Source: Lacrimispora xylanisolvens
Lineage (GTDB): Bacteria; Bacillota; Clostridia; Lachnospirales; Lachnospiraceae
Length of the DNA stretch: 64,000 nucleotides
Assembly: GCA_017084465.1 (NCBI GenBank)
Contig: CP070896.1
Coordinates: 372,001-436,000 of the forward strand
Direction: 5' to 3'
The notes below the pieces were generated by a model. The model searched no databases and had not been told where the DNA came from. It saw only the letters and a list, made by a program, of their open reading frames with translations. The translations under genes and the position numbers were made by a program. Each line of letters opens with the position of its first letter. Positions within the stretch are counted from its first letter, which is position 1. Below are positions 46,501-56,910 of the stretch, piece by piece.

Positions 46501-47011
46501 TTACAGGTTCTGTCCGCAGCACTTTTTTATATTTCTTGCCGCTGCCGCATGGACATGGATCATTTCTTCCGATTTTAGCACCCTTTACAATGGTTCCGGA
46601 AGCTTTCTGAGTCTTATAGAGTTCTTTCTTCTTTTCCTCTGTCAGGATCTGATCCCACTGGGGAAGGCTGTAGAGCCATTCAGCTTTTGCTTCTACCATA
46701 TTATAATAAAGCTTTTCGGTATCGATCTCAATTTTAACAACGGTATTCTCGTCCATCGTCTCAACAGGATTCTCGTAACCCTTTAAGCTTTCATTAATAC
46801 CATCTAAAAATCCGGTCATAGTCTGCACATCTGTGCCATATCTCTTAGCCAGTTCTTCAACGGTTCCTTCCACTACTTCTTCCGGCTTAGACAGAATATG
46901 TTCGTAAATTCCCTTTTCAACCTTAAAATACTGGGTCCATAATTCTTCTTTTTCTTTATCATCCAGACCTTCGCCGTATGCCAGATTTCTCCAATTTTCT
47001 AAAATAGTCAT
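46501..47011 (-). CDS. SEC-C metal-binding domain protein (one frame break)
   Basis: About 170 residues. A helical N-terminal region (about 1-140) ends in a SecA-type C-terminal zinc motif (GRNDPCPCGSGKKYKKCCG). The last residues are read after a break near 46529, six A's for five, which restores the CC-G ending and a stop at 46501. Start 47011. Function unknown; such proteins are common in Lachnospiraceae. Confidence 0.8.
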
Positions 47012-47113
47012 GATTAAAACCATCCTTTTGTCTGTTCTTTCTTGTAATACTCCATCAAACAGTATATAACATATTGAAAAATTTTGCAATGCAGCTTTTA
47101 AGAAAAATACAAA

Positions 47114-47150
47114 CTGCCTTCTTTCCTGAAGAAAATGGAATAGAAGGCAG
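47114..47150 (-). terminator. Terminator after the TRAP transporter operon
   Basis: CTGCCTTCT pairs with AGAAGGCAG around a 19-nt loop, followed on the minus strand by TTTGTATTTTTC. Confidence 0.65.
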
Positions 47151-47167
47151 CTTATACTTATCATTTC

Positions 47168-48474
47168 TTATACATATCCAAGAAGTCCCGGCAGCCATAA
47201 GGACAGTGCAGGAATATAGGATACCATAAGAAGCACGATGAAGATTGCCGCAAAATAAAGCAGTAAAGTCTTAATTACATTTTCAATCTTTGTCTCTCCA
47301 ACCTTTACACCCACAAACAGGGTTGTTCCAACAGGAGGTGTTATGGTTCCGATGCATAAATTAAAGATCATCATAATACCAAAATGTATGGTATTCATTC
47401 CAAGTGCCTGGCAGACTGGCAGAAAGATGGGTGTGAAAATCAGGCAGGCAGGGGTCATATCCATAAAAGTTCCTACCAGAAGCAGTAAGATATTTATAAT
47501 GAATAAGATAACATAGCGATTGCTGCTGATACCCAGCATTGCTTCTGAAACTGCAGTTGGTATGCCGGTAAATGCCATAACCCAGCTCATAATGCTGGAA
47601 ACACCAATTAAAAATATAATAATTCCTGTCATCTGGGCACTTTCCAAAAACAGCTTTGGAAGTTCTGAAAGCTTTAATGACTTATAAAAGAATAAAGATA
47701 AAATTAAACTGTAAACTACGGATACCACACTTCCTTCTGTAGCCGTAAAAACTCCTGCGATAATTCCTCCAATTACAATTACAATCATAAGGAGGCAGGG
47801 AATTGCCTGAAGACATACACGGATTTTTTCCTGAGTTGTGAAGCGTTTGTTACTTTGATAACCTTTTTTCTTAGCAAGAAAATAAATAACCACCATACAG
47901 GCAAGTCCCCATAAGATACCTGGAATATAGCCTGCCATAAAAAGGGCTGCAACAGAGGTTCCACCGCTGACAAGGGAAAACGTAATCATAACATTGCTTG
48001 GTGGAATTAACAGTCCGGTTGGTGCAGTGGCAATGTTTGCAGCTGCAGAGAAGTCTCTGTCATAGCCTTCCTCTTCCTCAATGGGACCAATGATTGCTCC
48101 CATCGCAGAGGCGGCAGCCGTTCCGGATCCTGAGATAGAGCCAAACAACATGTTTGCCACAGCGTTTGTGTGAGCAAGGGATCCTGGTATTCTTCCTGTA
48201 AAGAGTTTTGCAAAATTAATGAGGCGGATTGCTATGCCTCCTTTGTTCATAATATTGCCTGCCAGTATAAAAACGGAATTGCCAGAAGACTGAATATGGA
48301 GATTCCGGAGAAAATCCTCTGAGCTCCTGTCAGCACTGCTGCGCCGGTATTTAAGATGGGCAGAATGGCACATATGGATGAAACGGCAAGTGCAACGGCA
48401 ACTGGCACGCCTAATAAAAGCAGGACCACAAGGACCACTAAAATAATCAGTCCGCAAAGTATGGAAATATTCAT
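47168..48474 (-). CDS. TRAP transporter large permease DctM (one frame break)
   Basis: About 435 residues, around twelve membrane helices. Sodium-driven uptake of organic acids or related anions. Signature features: SGSGTAAASAMGAIIGPIEEEEGYD and TAPTGLLIPPSNVMI. The break is near 48271, five T's for six, in IPFFILAGNIM. ATG immediately follows the dctQ stop. Confidence 0.93.
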
Positions 48475-48973
48475 TTATGCTTCCTCCTTTTTTTCGTAAT
48501 CCGCGTGCAGCAGATCGATTGCATTAACCAGGCAAAATAACATAATCAGCACACCTGTAACCGGGACTGCCACATACACATATCCCATGGGAATCTGTAA
48601 GGATGCTGTTGTCTGAATCATTGTAAGCTTTGTAATGGAACTACCGCCATATACCATCACGACTCCGGCAAAGACAAATGCCAGCATTTCAATGGCAGCA
48701 TCTAACAATTTCTTAGGAGTACCGGTTAATTTATCGGCCAGGAATCCAATTCTCATATGATCCCGTTTTCCAAATACATAGGCAGAGGCGAACAATGCCA
48801 TCCACGTAAATGAATAAGTCAGCAGCTCTTCTGAAATAGTACTTGGTCTGTTAAAAAAATATCTGGTAATAATCTGATAACTGCCAATTACCGTCATAGC
48901 TGCAAAAAAGAACAATAATGACGGCTCCCAGAGCCTTCATAATCCAGTCTTTTACCTGATGCATTACTGACAT
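48475..48973 (-). CDS. TRAP transporter small permease DctQ (one frame break)
   Basis: About 165 residues with four membrane helices. The family motif (ITRYFFNRPSTISEELLTYSFTWM type) is present. The N-terminal 25 residues (MSVMHQVKDWIMKALGAVII) are joined after a break near 48917 in a T run. AAGGAGG precedes the start. Confidence 0.9.
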
Positions 48974-48974
48974 T

Positions 48975-49997
48975 CTATTGTCCTCCTTTATTTTTATTAT
49001 TTTCATCCTGAATATGCTGATATAAATCTCTGATTTTTGGATTTTCACTGAGCATTTTTTCATGAAGCGGAAGCACCTTTTCTTTGAATGCCTCTACGTC
49101 CACATCAATAAACTCCACACCCATATCTGTTTTTGCTTTCTCCCTTGCTTCATCAATGCTTTTATCCCATTCAGCAAGTTCCACCTCTGTGGAATATTTG
49201 GCTGCATCTTCAAAAACCTGATATTCTTCAGGACTTAAGCTGTTTAAAAACTTTAAATTACCTACCAGCATGTCCGGTACCATCTGATGCTTATTGTAGG
49301 AATAATATTTTGCTACTTCACCATGCTTGTTATTGGTCAGAGCCAGCTCGTTATTCTCCGCTCCATCAATAACGCCCTGCTGGATCGCTGTATATACGTC
49401 ACCAAATCCCATAGGCGCTGCTGCCGCTCCAAATGAGTTTACCATCGCTACACTGGCAGGACTTTGCTGAACACGTATCTTTTTCCCTTTTAAATCATCT
49501 GGAGTGCGAATTGGCGTCTTTGCATAAAAATTTCTGGTTCCTGCATTGTACCAGGTAACAACCCGAAATCCGGCTTCGTCTGTGGAAGCATAAATTTTCT
49601 CCATATAGTCCGTATCTTCCATAACAGAGCGATACACTTGTTCGGAATCAAATAAATACGGCATACTGAATATTTCATAAACATCAGCAAATGTTTCTAG
49701 ATTTGCAGTACCTGCTACAACAAAATCAATGGCTCCTGTCTGAGTAAGCTCGATTGCTTTTTGGGCAGATCCTAGAAGCTCATTGGGGAAAATCTGTACC
49801 TCATACTTGTCTCCCAGACGCTCCTCCACATACTGTTTAAAAGCAAGAAGACCTAAATGCTCCGGATGTGTTTCAGCCTGGGCATGAGAGATCCTGATGA
49901 TCCGTTTGCCAGAAGTGGCCGTACTACAACCGCTAAGTCCAACTGCCATCGCAGCTGCCAGAATGCCTGCTGCCAGTCTTTTTAAGAATTTCTTCAT
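48975..49997 (-). CDS. TRAP transporter substrate-binding lipoprotein DctP
   Basis: 340 residues. Lipoprotein signal with lipobox LSGC (Cys24). DctP fold: SHAQAETHPEHLGLLAFKQYVEERLGD and the NFYAKTPIRTPDDLKGKKIRVQQSP segment with the conserved Arg that binds the substrate carboxylate. The ligand is probably a C4-dicarboxylate or sugar acid. First gene of dctPQM. Frame intact. Confidence 0.94.
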   Translation of the reverse strand: MKKFLKRLAAGILAAAMAVGLSGCSTATSGKRIIRISHAQAETHPEHLGLLAFKQYVEERLGDKYEVQIFPNELLGSAQKAIELTQTGAIDFVVAGTANLETFADVYEIFSMPYLFDSEQVYRSVMEDTDYMEKIYASTDEAGFRVVTWYNAGTRNFYAKTPIRTPDDLKGKKIRVQQSPASVAMVNSFGAAAAPMGFGDVYTAIQQGVIDGAENNELALTNNKHGEVAKYYSYNKHQMVPDMLVGNLKFLNSLSPEEYQVFEDAAKYSTEVELAEWDKSIDEAREKAKTDMGVEFIDVDVEAFKEKVLPLHEKMLSENPKIRDLYQHIQDENNKNKGGQ

Positions 49998-50054
49998 ATA
50001 ATTTTCTTCCTTCCCACTCATTTAAGATCGATTACGGCAAAAAAATAAGCCCCG

Positions 50055-50130
50055 GGTTATATGATTGAGTAAATCAACAAAGGGGCAATGCCTGCCTTAA
50101 TGCTTTCTCAATTATATAACCTGAAGCTTT
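50055..50130 (-). terminator. Long-stem hairpin between yesN-type gene and TRAP operon
   Basis: GGTTATATGATTGAG (50055-50069) pairs with CTCAATTATATAACC (50107-50121), with extra AGC/GCT pairing outside. On the minus strand it ends in GGGGCTTATTTTTTT, so it is a terminator or a point of attenuation before dctP. Confidence 0.65.
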
Positions 50131-50191
50131 TTTTTGTACCGAAGAGAATTGTCCTCCAGGGAGAATATTTTAACATCCTCCTTGGAGCGAC

Positions 50192-50992
50192 TTATTTTTG
50201 TATGTTTTGACTGTCACGAAATTCAGAAGGAAGCTGTCCTGTCAGTCTGCGAAACACTTTAGCAAAATAGTTAGAATCGTAATATCCCACCTGCATGCTC
50301 ACATCTTTTACACTGGCGTTTTTGTTCATAAGTAGTTTTTTTGCTTCATTGATTCGGACTTTTGTTAAATAAGTGGTAAAATTCTGGTCAAAGCACTGCT
50401 TAAACAGTTTACAAAAATAAGCATCTGAATAATGAAGCATCCGTGCCGCGTCCTGCATGGAAATTTCCTTACTATAGTTATTTTTAATAAACTCCAGTAT
50501 TCGTGCTGCCACTTCGCTTTTGGGATCTCCATCCGCCAGTTCTAAAAACTCGGAATCTGTTTCTGAAAACTCAGAACTGTCTTTTTCTCTATCTGCACCA
50601 GATTTTCCCTTATCCTGCTGATCTGCCAGGCGCATGGCTTCCTCCATGACAGCAAGAAGTTCTTCCTCTTCGCATGGCTTTAAAAGATAATCCAGCGCTC
50701 TTATAACAATGGCCCGTTTTGCATAAGAAAATTCATCATAAGCAGTAAGAAAAATAATAACGCAGTCCCTGCTCAGATGCCTGATTTGCTCTGCTGCCTC
50801 TACACCGTCTAATTCCGGCATGGCAATATCCAGTATGGCGATCTGGCAATTTTCCCGCTTAAATACAGCCACTGCTTCTGCTCCATCCACCGCTTCACTG
50901 ATTTCTATACTGTCACCAAAATGCCTGGTAAGCCTTCTTGCCAGTGCCATACGTTCAATCTGTTCATCATCTGCCAGTAAAATACGATACAT
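50192..50992 (-). CDS. YesN-type response regulator (receiver plus AraC HTH)
   Basis: 266 residues. Receiver domain (1-120) with Asp9, Asp10-type acidic pocket and phospho-acceptor Asp55 (IAILDIAMPE). C-terminal AraC-type DNA-binding pair (ISMQDAARMLHYSDAYFCKLFKQCF and VKDVSMQVGYYDSNYFAKVFRRLTG). It lies between its kinase and the TRAP operon, so it probably controls TRAP expression. Confidence 0.93.
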   Translation of the reverse strand: MYRILLADDEQIERMALARRLTRHFGDSIEISEAVDGAEAVAVFKRENCQIAILDIAMPELDGVEAAEQIRHLSRDCVIIFLTAYDEFSYAKRAIVIRALDYLLKPCEEEELLAVMEEAMRLADQQDKGKSGADREKDSSEFSETDSEFLELADGDPKSEVAARILEFIKNNYSKEISMQDAARMLHYSDAYFCKLFKQCFDQNFTTYLTKVRINEAKKLLMNKNASVKDVSMQVGYYDSNYFAKVFRRLTGQLPSEFRDSQNIQK

Positions 50993-51004
50993 ACCTCTGC
51001 CTCC

Positions 51005-52466
51005 CTATGAGTTCTTATGGTAATCCGGTGTAAAGGAAAGCTGTACGGCTGTTCCTTTTAAAGGAGTGCTGAATATAAAAACTTCCCCATCCCCATACAT
51101 CCCATGAACTCTCCGATAGATATTTCCCACACCGATTCCATTCTTTTTTTCCTCTCCGTCTCTTAATGAGCTGCGGATCTCTTCCAGTCTTTCTTTATCA
51201 ATTCCCTCTCCCGTGTCGGCCACTGAAATTACCAGTTTCTTATCCTTCAACCAGGTTCGGATCAGTATCTTCCCTCCCCTGCTTCTTTTGGAAAGTCCGT
51301 GCAAAACCGCATTTTCAACCAAAGGCTGCAGTGAAAAAGAAGGAATAAGAATATCCAGTGTCTGAGGGCTTATATCGGTCATATACTGAAAGCGTTGCCC
51401 AAAACGCATCTGCTGCAGATACATATAATCCTGGACAACTTTTAATTCCCGTTCCAGAGGCATGACTGAATCCGTGGATAAATTATAACGGAACAGACTG
51501 CTAAGGGCAGAAATCATCTTTTCTGTGACTAAGGCATCTTCGATCTGAGCCATGCTGGAAATCATATTTAACGTATTAAAAAGGAAATGAGGATTAATTT
51601 GATTTTTAAGCATTTGCAGTCTGACTTCGTCAAGCTGTTTTTCCATTTCATGTTTCTCAGTCAGAGCACTGATATATCCGCGGGTTGAGGATTTCATGGC
51701 AGTAAAAGCACGTACCAGCCTGGCAATCTCATCATCTCCTTCCGTTTCTACTTCCTCACCGGAAAAATCGTTTTTTACCGATCCGGGACGAATCCTCTGC
51801 CAGCTCCACCACAGGTTTTATAATGCTTCGATGAATGGAACTGTTTAGAAGTTTCACAAACAGCAGAGATGCTCCTCCCCACAAAAGGCTTGCTGCTGGA
51901 ACGATTACCAATAAATAACGGTTTCTTTCATAGCTCTCACTCCCCTGCTTTACAGTCATCTGCTCCAGTTGTCCTGCATGAGTTGTTAAATATCCCTGTA
52001 ACCGGTAAATGGTATAAAGCTGTTCTGTATAGTCCGGGTCCTCCCTGGTAAGCATTTGAAATTTGTCCCGGTACGCAGAGTAATTTTCATACATATTACG
52101 AATGGACCATACTTTTGCATATTGATACCGGCCTGTCTTTTTGTAATTATAAGGAAGCTGATCCACTGCTTTTTTTGTATCCTGACAGGCTTTCTCGTAT
52201 ACGTCACGGCTGTCTTTCGTTTCCTCTCTTATATAGGAAGCAAATGCATTCTTTTCATTTTCCATGGCTGACCAAAATGCCAGGCTCTGTGAGTTGCTCC
52301 TTAAAACAGAACTAAATCCCCTCATACCAAATCCTGCCACCATAAAATTAGCAAGAATTGAAAGTATGATTACAGCTGCACCACTGGCTGTAATATAATT
52401 TATTTTCTTCTGAAGGGACAGGGTGCCCCAGAACCAGCGCAGTCTGTTGGTTTTTTTTTCATTCAT
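51005..52466 (-). CDS. YesM-type sensor histidine kinase (one frame break)
   Basis: About 487 residues. Two membrane helices bracket an extracytoplasmic sensor (about 55-175), then HAMP, then a LytS/YesM kinase core with NPHFLFNTLNMI and LQPLVENAVLHG, then DTGEGI. The break is near 51785, six A's for five. It ends 12 bp before the response regulator start. Likely senses the TRAP substrate or related compound. Confidence 0.92.
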
Positions 52467-52569
52467 TTCATTTACCTTTCATACATGTAATGCACGGTAA
52501 TTGGCATTTTTAGTCAGAGTATATCAGTTATCCTCCTGTTTTTCAAGCATCTTTGCCTTTCGCATAAAA

Positions 52570-52609
52570 AATACCCCACATGCGACGCCTTTGCCGCACA
52601 TGGGGTATT
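52570..52609 (-). terminator. Terminator hairpin
   Basis: AATACCCCA / TGGGGTATT with inner TGCG/CGCA pairing, followed on the minus strand by TTTTTTATG. It follows the 169-residue hypothetical gene. Confidence 0.7.
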
Positions 52610-52698
52610 AAAAAGGGGAGGATAAGTATTCACTTATCTTTGGTATAATTCTATTATCACCCATACCATTGTTTTTATTCACATAAATCAATTTAATT

Positions 52699-53208
52699 TT
52701 AATAAAGTCCGGAAAGTTTTGCTTTCAGCCCCTCCAGATAGATTCCATCCAGTTTGCGTTTTGACCTTAAGGATTTCACGTCTTCCTTTTTCAGCTGCTC
52801 ATCAAGTGCTGCAATCCGTTCCTCACATTCCTTTATCTGTTCCTGAAGTAAGGATCGGCTGGGCTTTTTCATAAGGATCGGAAGATCAAGTGTCCTGGTA
52901 AGAAAACGGGAAATGGCTTCCTCTGTCCTTGCCTCATCCTGATATACCCGATTGAAAAAATCGCAGACTGCCAGGTATAAATTTTCATAGACTTTTAAAT
53001 CCCCACCATCTTTACCAGAAACCAGAATGGTTCCATCCTTAATATAAAAGCTGGTCTTATCTTTTTCTTCTTTTTCCACACTGTATCTGCACTCATCTAT
53101 TTTATCCAGTTTTAACCGTTCCATAATCAGATCAAATACATACCACTTCAGTTCACTTGTCACCAGACCGTTTAAGGATTCCAGTCCAATCTCTTCCTCA
53201 TGCTCCAT
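52699..53208 (-). CDS. Hypothetical protein with C-terminal coiled coil
   Basis: 169 residues, acidic, soluble. N-terminal part (GLESLNGLVTSELKWYVFDLIMERLKLD) has no known motif; about 110-165 is a coiled coil (LLQEQIKECEERIAALDEQLKKEDVK). It lies 124 bp downstream of a Csp-type subtilase gene on the same strand. No function assigned. Confidence 0.65.
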   Translation of the reverse strand: MEHEEEIGLESLNGLVTSELKWYVFDLIMERLKLDKIDECRYSVEKEEKDKTSFYIKDGTILVSGKDGGDLKVYENLYLAVCDFFNRVYQDEARTEEAISRFLTRTLDLPILMKKPSRSLLQEQIKECEERIAALDEQLKKEDVKSLRSKRKLDGIYLEGLKAKLSGLY

Positions 53209-53331
53209 ACCGTATCTCCATTCCTTTCTTTTGCATTACTTTTGATTATACAGGAACAACCCTCTGACCTCAACTATTATTTCCATAAAATCCGGCATTC
53301 CCTTAATTCTGGACAACGGGATGTCCTGAAT

Positions 53332-55009
53332 TTAAATATTGGTGAGCCGTTCGAAAAGAGTGTTAATATCAATTTGTCCATACCCCCACACATTATTTGG
53401 ATATGTATTAGATGGATTCCGTCTGGCTCCTCTGATCAGAAGCCGGTTTACATCATTCCCTGTTATGGTTGTATAATTTCCTCTTGGTACCGCCCATTCA
53501 AAAAACCATAGCTTCTATGCCTGCGGCCTGAGCAGCTGCACACCCACATCCCGTTATGGTGCCATATTGATTTCCTGGTACCGCACAGGTAAGCTGATAT
53601 CCTGGCGCTGCAATGTCCGGTTTAATATATCCGGTTCTTGTATACCCTCTTCCTGACTCCGGTAATATACTGTCATTTTCCCCATTGTATGCGGTTACGG
53701 TAAGAGGATGGGTTGACGTACCCGGAGCGGTTATGGTTGTATCCGGATTGGAATTTAAGAAGAACGTGTTGTCACTGATTAAATTTCCCGATGGCAGCCA
53801 GGAGTGGAACGAGAAAGCTTCATTCTCCAGATTCTGCAGTTTAATGGTCCATATTCCTGGTATTGGATTCTGAAAACGGATCAGTATCAATTGATCACCC
53901 GTCTCTTCTTCAAAAATATAATTATTTACGTATATAACACTTTCATTTAATACAAAAGAAAATCTTCTGCATTCCCCAAGTGTAGGAAATACCTGTCCGG
54001 TGGTTTCTCTGTTTGGCACTGTAATTTCAACAGATAGCCTTGCCGGAGCAAACGGCCAGATTTCCATAGAAAAAAGCTTATCATTTTCTCCCACCCGCAT
54101 TTCAAATTCATTTATATATGGATCTGCAACGGTATTATTAAAATAGTGTCTCCGTTTATTTCCTTCGTTTCCTGCTGAGATTATGATTCCGGTCTGGGGC
54201 TGTTCAGCCAGAAAATTGGTAATATAACTGGTTGCACCCCGCCCATCGTGACTTGACTGATTAGTTCCCATAGCGATACATACAGCTATGGGCCGGTTGA
54301 GTCTCTTGGCAAGTTCTGTTACATAACTGATTCCAATTATCAAATCAGATTCCTGATAACATTCCACATCTTCAGGGACAAAAAATATATTTTTCAGAGT
54401 ATTTTTTGCAGGTTTCAGCTTTACAATCACCAGATCTGCCTCTGGTACCACACCGCTGAAAGACTGGGCTGCATTTGGCTTGCCTGCCAGAACACTGGCA
54501 ATTGCAGTACCATGTCCGTTGGTATCCTCAGAAGGTACAATTGAGAGGGGATTTTCTGACCGGAGAGCCACATTAATGTACTCTCTGGTATATTCAGACC
54601 CATATGTATAGCCTGATGGAGGAGTTCCTGTCTGAACCGTCTGGTCCCAAAGTGACAGGATACGGGTTGTTCCATCATTAAAAAGAAACGCCTGGTGCTG
54701 ATAATCAATGCCAGTGTCTATGACCGCTACTATAACCCCTCTCCCAAATAAAGCCAGATATGGATTTCTCTGAACCGTTCCTATTCCTGATTTTTCCAGA
54801 CTGACCGTAGAACTAAGGGTCAGCACAGAGGGAAAAGCATTATAAGGATAGGTTCCTAAATCGCATGGATCCGGCGGAATGTTGGAGATGGGTATGTGAG
54901 CCAGGGAATGCCTTAAATTCATATAAGTGATATTATCTCCTGTATCATAAGTGGATCTCATCACGTTACTGATAATGATATCATAATAATTTTCATCCAG
55001 TATTTGCAT
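53332..55009 (-). CDS. Csp-type subtilase (S8) with Gly in place of catalytic Ser (one frame break)
   Basis: About 559 residues. Clostridial Csp-like subtilase with long insertions. Asp98 (AVIDTGIDYQH), His166 (NGHGTAIAS) and the oxyanion Asn (SAGNEGN) are present. The Ser position (residue 489, codon GGG at 53543-53545) reads GCGCAAAQAAG instead of GTSxAAA, so the protease is probably inactive. The C-terminal 60 residues (after EAMVF) are read after a break near 53505, six T's for five, ending at 53332. The start at 55009 follows GGGAGG. Csp proteins act in spore germination by processing cortex-lytic enzymes, and some are pseudoproteases that sense germinants. Confidence 0.85.
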
Positions 55010-55040
55010 AAGCAGGCCTCCCTGTCTATCACTTGAAGTA

Positions 55041-55137
55041 CATATGATATATCTTATGCTAAAAGGCACTTATTATGAGTTGTGTTGGCAGCAGACCACT
55101 CATAATGGAAAGACTTTTGCATAAGATATAACATATG
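55041..55137. promoter_or_regulatory. Palindromic divergent promoter region between the two Csp-type genes
   Basis: Outer arms of 19 bp at 55041-55059 and 55119-55137 (CATATG-N-TATATCTTATGC and complement, one mismatch), inner AAAAG/CTTTT and ATTATGAGT/ACTCATAAT pairs. In both directions TCATAAT is followed after 13 bp by CATAAGATA, resembling mother-cell sporulation promoters (sigma-E/K type -10 CATAnnnTA). Confidence 0.6.
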
Positions 55138-55168
55138 CCTGGAGAAACGGAATAAAGGAGAACAGTTT

Positions 55169-56848
55169 ATGGGGAAAATACTGGACAATAATTATTATGA
55201 TATGATAATTAATAATTACATGGTGCCCAATTTCGGCTCTGGTGATGATATCACTCTTTTAAATGGATATTTTTCCCTGCTCCATGTATCAAAAAAAAAC
55301 AAAGATCTCTGTGATCTTGGAGTAAATCCATATCATTTCTTTCCCTCTGTTTATACACTTACATCAGCCATCGGCCGGCATTACTCCGGCCCTTTGCGTT
55401 ATACCCAGCAGCCTCCTGATTTTTCCCTCTCAGGACAGGGAACGATCATAGGAATCGTGGATACAGGAATTGATTATCAGCACTCCGCTTTCCTAAACAG
55501 GGATAAAACAACAAAAATTCTATCTGTCTGGGATCAGACCATTCAAAGCGGTCCTGCTCCACAGAGTTTTACATTTGGCACGGAATACACAAAAGCAGCC
55601 ATTAACAGTGCTCTCAGTTCTGATGACCCTTTACTTACAGTTCCAACCCAGGATTTTATCGGGCATGGAACTGCTGTCGCAAGTATCATTGCCGGAAGCC
55701 AGAGTAAGGATCCTCCTTTCCAGGGAATTGTTACAAATGCAGAACTGGCAGTTGTTAAGCTTAAGGAAGCAAAACAGAATTTAAAAATGCTATATGCAAT
55801 TCCCGATGACAGGCTGTGCTACCAGGAAAGTGACATTATACTTGGTATCCGCTATCTGGTTGTCCTTGCCCAAAAGTTAAAGCGCCCTCTCGTGATCTGC
55901 CTTGCTCTTGGAAGCAGCCAGGGAAGTCATGACGGAAAAGGGGTTTTATCCAGGTATATTGATGATCTGGTTCAAATACCAGAAGTTGGAATCGTTACAT
56001 CGGCTGGTAACGAAGGAAATAACGGAAGACATCATTTTAACTCTGTAGTTTCACTGCCTTATACACGAGATTTCCAGCTAAACGTGGGTCAGGGAGAATT
56101 GAAATTTGCCATGGAAATATGGTCCCAGCCCCCAGGGCAGCTTTCTATTGAGGTTACTTCCCCCAATATGGAAAAGGCTCCTCATACCGAACCTTCCTTT
56201 AATGATTGCGTAAAATATCAGTTCCAGGAAAGTGAAACCATACTTTGGATTAATAATATAACATTTGAGCAGCAAACCGGAGATCAGCTTATCTTACTGC
56301 GTTTTGAAAATCCCCTTCCCGGTACATGGAGCTTTCATCTAAGAAGTACGGAAAACGAGCGTTTCTCTTATAATGCCTGGCTTCCCTCAGGAAATTTAAT
56401 TACTGAAAACACATTCTTTTTAAGTCCTGATCCTGATACGACCATTACTTCACCGGGTAATACAAAAAATGTATTTACAGTAACCGCCTATAATCAGCAG
56501 ACAGGTAATATCTTAAATGAGTCCAGCAGGGGATACACAAGAAACGGTCAGGTAAAGCCGGACGTGGCAGCTCCAGGCTACAATATCACCTGTGCTGTTC
56601 CAAACGGTAAATACGGAACATTAACGGGTACCTGCGCATCTGCTGCACAGGCCGCCGGCGCAATGGCAATTCTGTTTGAATGGTCGGAGGGAAAAGGAAA
56701 TCTGACTTCTATAACTGGAGAACAGGCAAACAAACTTTTAATACGAAGTGCGCAGCGAAGCCCTGCCTACCATTATCCAAATAATATCTGGGGTTATGGG
56801 ATACTTGATGTTTACCGTATTATTAACCAGTTCTATAAAAATTTATAA
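55169..56848 (+). CDS. Csp-type subtilase (S8) with Cys in place of catalytic Ser
   Basis: 559 residues, no signal peptide, frame intact. Csp-like subtilase: Asp98 (GIVDTGIDYQH), His166 (IGHGTAVAS), oxyanion Asn in SAGNEGN. The Ser position is Cys489 (codon TGC, 56633-56635, within TGTCASAAQAAG), so ordinary serine protease activity is unlikely. It is about 60% similar by eye to the divergent paralog and has the same residue numbering at all three catalytic positions. No Csp prodomain is evident at the N-terminus beyond the first 80 residues. The start follows AAAGGAG. Confidence 0.9.
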   Translation: MGKILDNNYYDMIINNYMVPNFGSGDDITLLNGYFSLLHVSKKNKDLCDLGVNPYHFFPSVYTLTSAIGRHYSGPLRYTQQPPDFSLSGQGTIIGIVDTGIDYQHSAFLNRDKTTKILSVWDQTIQSGPAPQSFTFGTEYTKAAINSALSSDDPLLTVPTQDFIGHGTAVASIIAGSQSKDPPFQGIVTNAELAVVKLKEAKQNLKMLYAIPDDRLCYQESDIILGIRYLVVLAQKLKRPLVICLALGSSQGSHDGKGVLSRYIDDLVQIPEVGIVTSAGNEGNNGRHHFNSVVSLPYTRDFQLNVGQGELKFAMEIWSQPPGQLSIEVTSPNMEKAPHTEPSFNDCVKYQFQESETILWINNITFEQQTGDQLILLRFENPLPGTWSFHLRSTENERFSYNAWLPSGNLITENTFFLSPDPDTTITSPGNTKNVFTVTAYNQQTGNILNESSRGYTRNGQVKPDVAAPGYNITCAVPNGKYGTLTGTCASAAQAAGAMAILFEWSEGKGNLTSITGEQANKLLIRSAQRSPAYHYPNNIWGYGILDVYRIINQFYKNL

Positions 56849-56862
56849 GTTTCCTATAATTC

Positions 56863-56910
56863 AAAGAGAATGATGATCCCAGTATTATACAAAGATCATC
56901 ATTCTCTTTT
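56863..56910. terminator. Bidirectional intrinsic terminator
   Basis: Perfect 16-bp stem (AAAGAGAATGATGATC and complement) with a 15-nt loop, followed by TTTTT on the plus strand and flanked by A-rich sequence on the other side. It serves the Csp-type gene and the convergent mscL. Confidence 0.92.
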
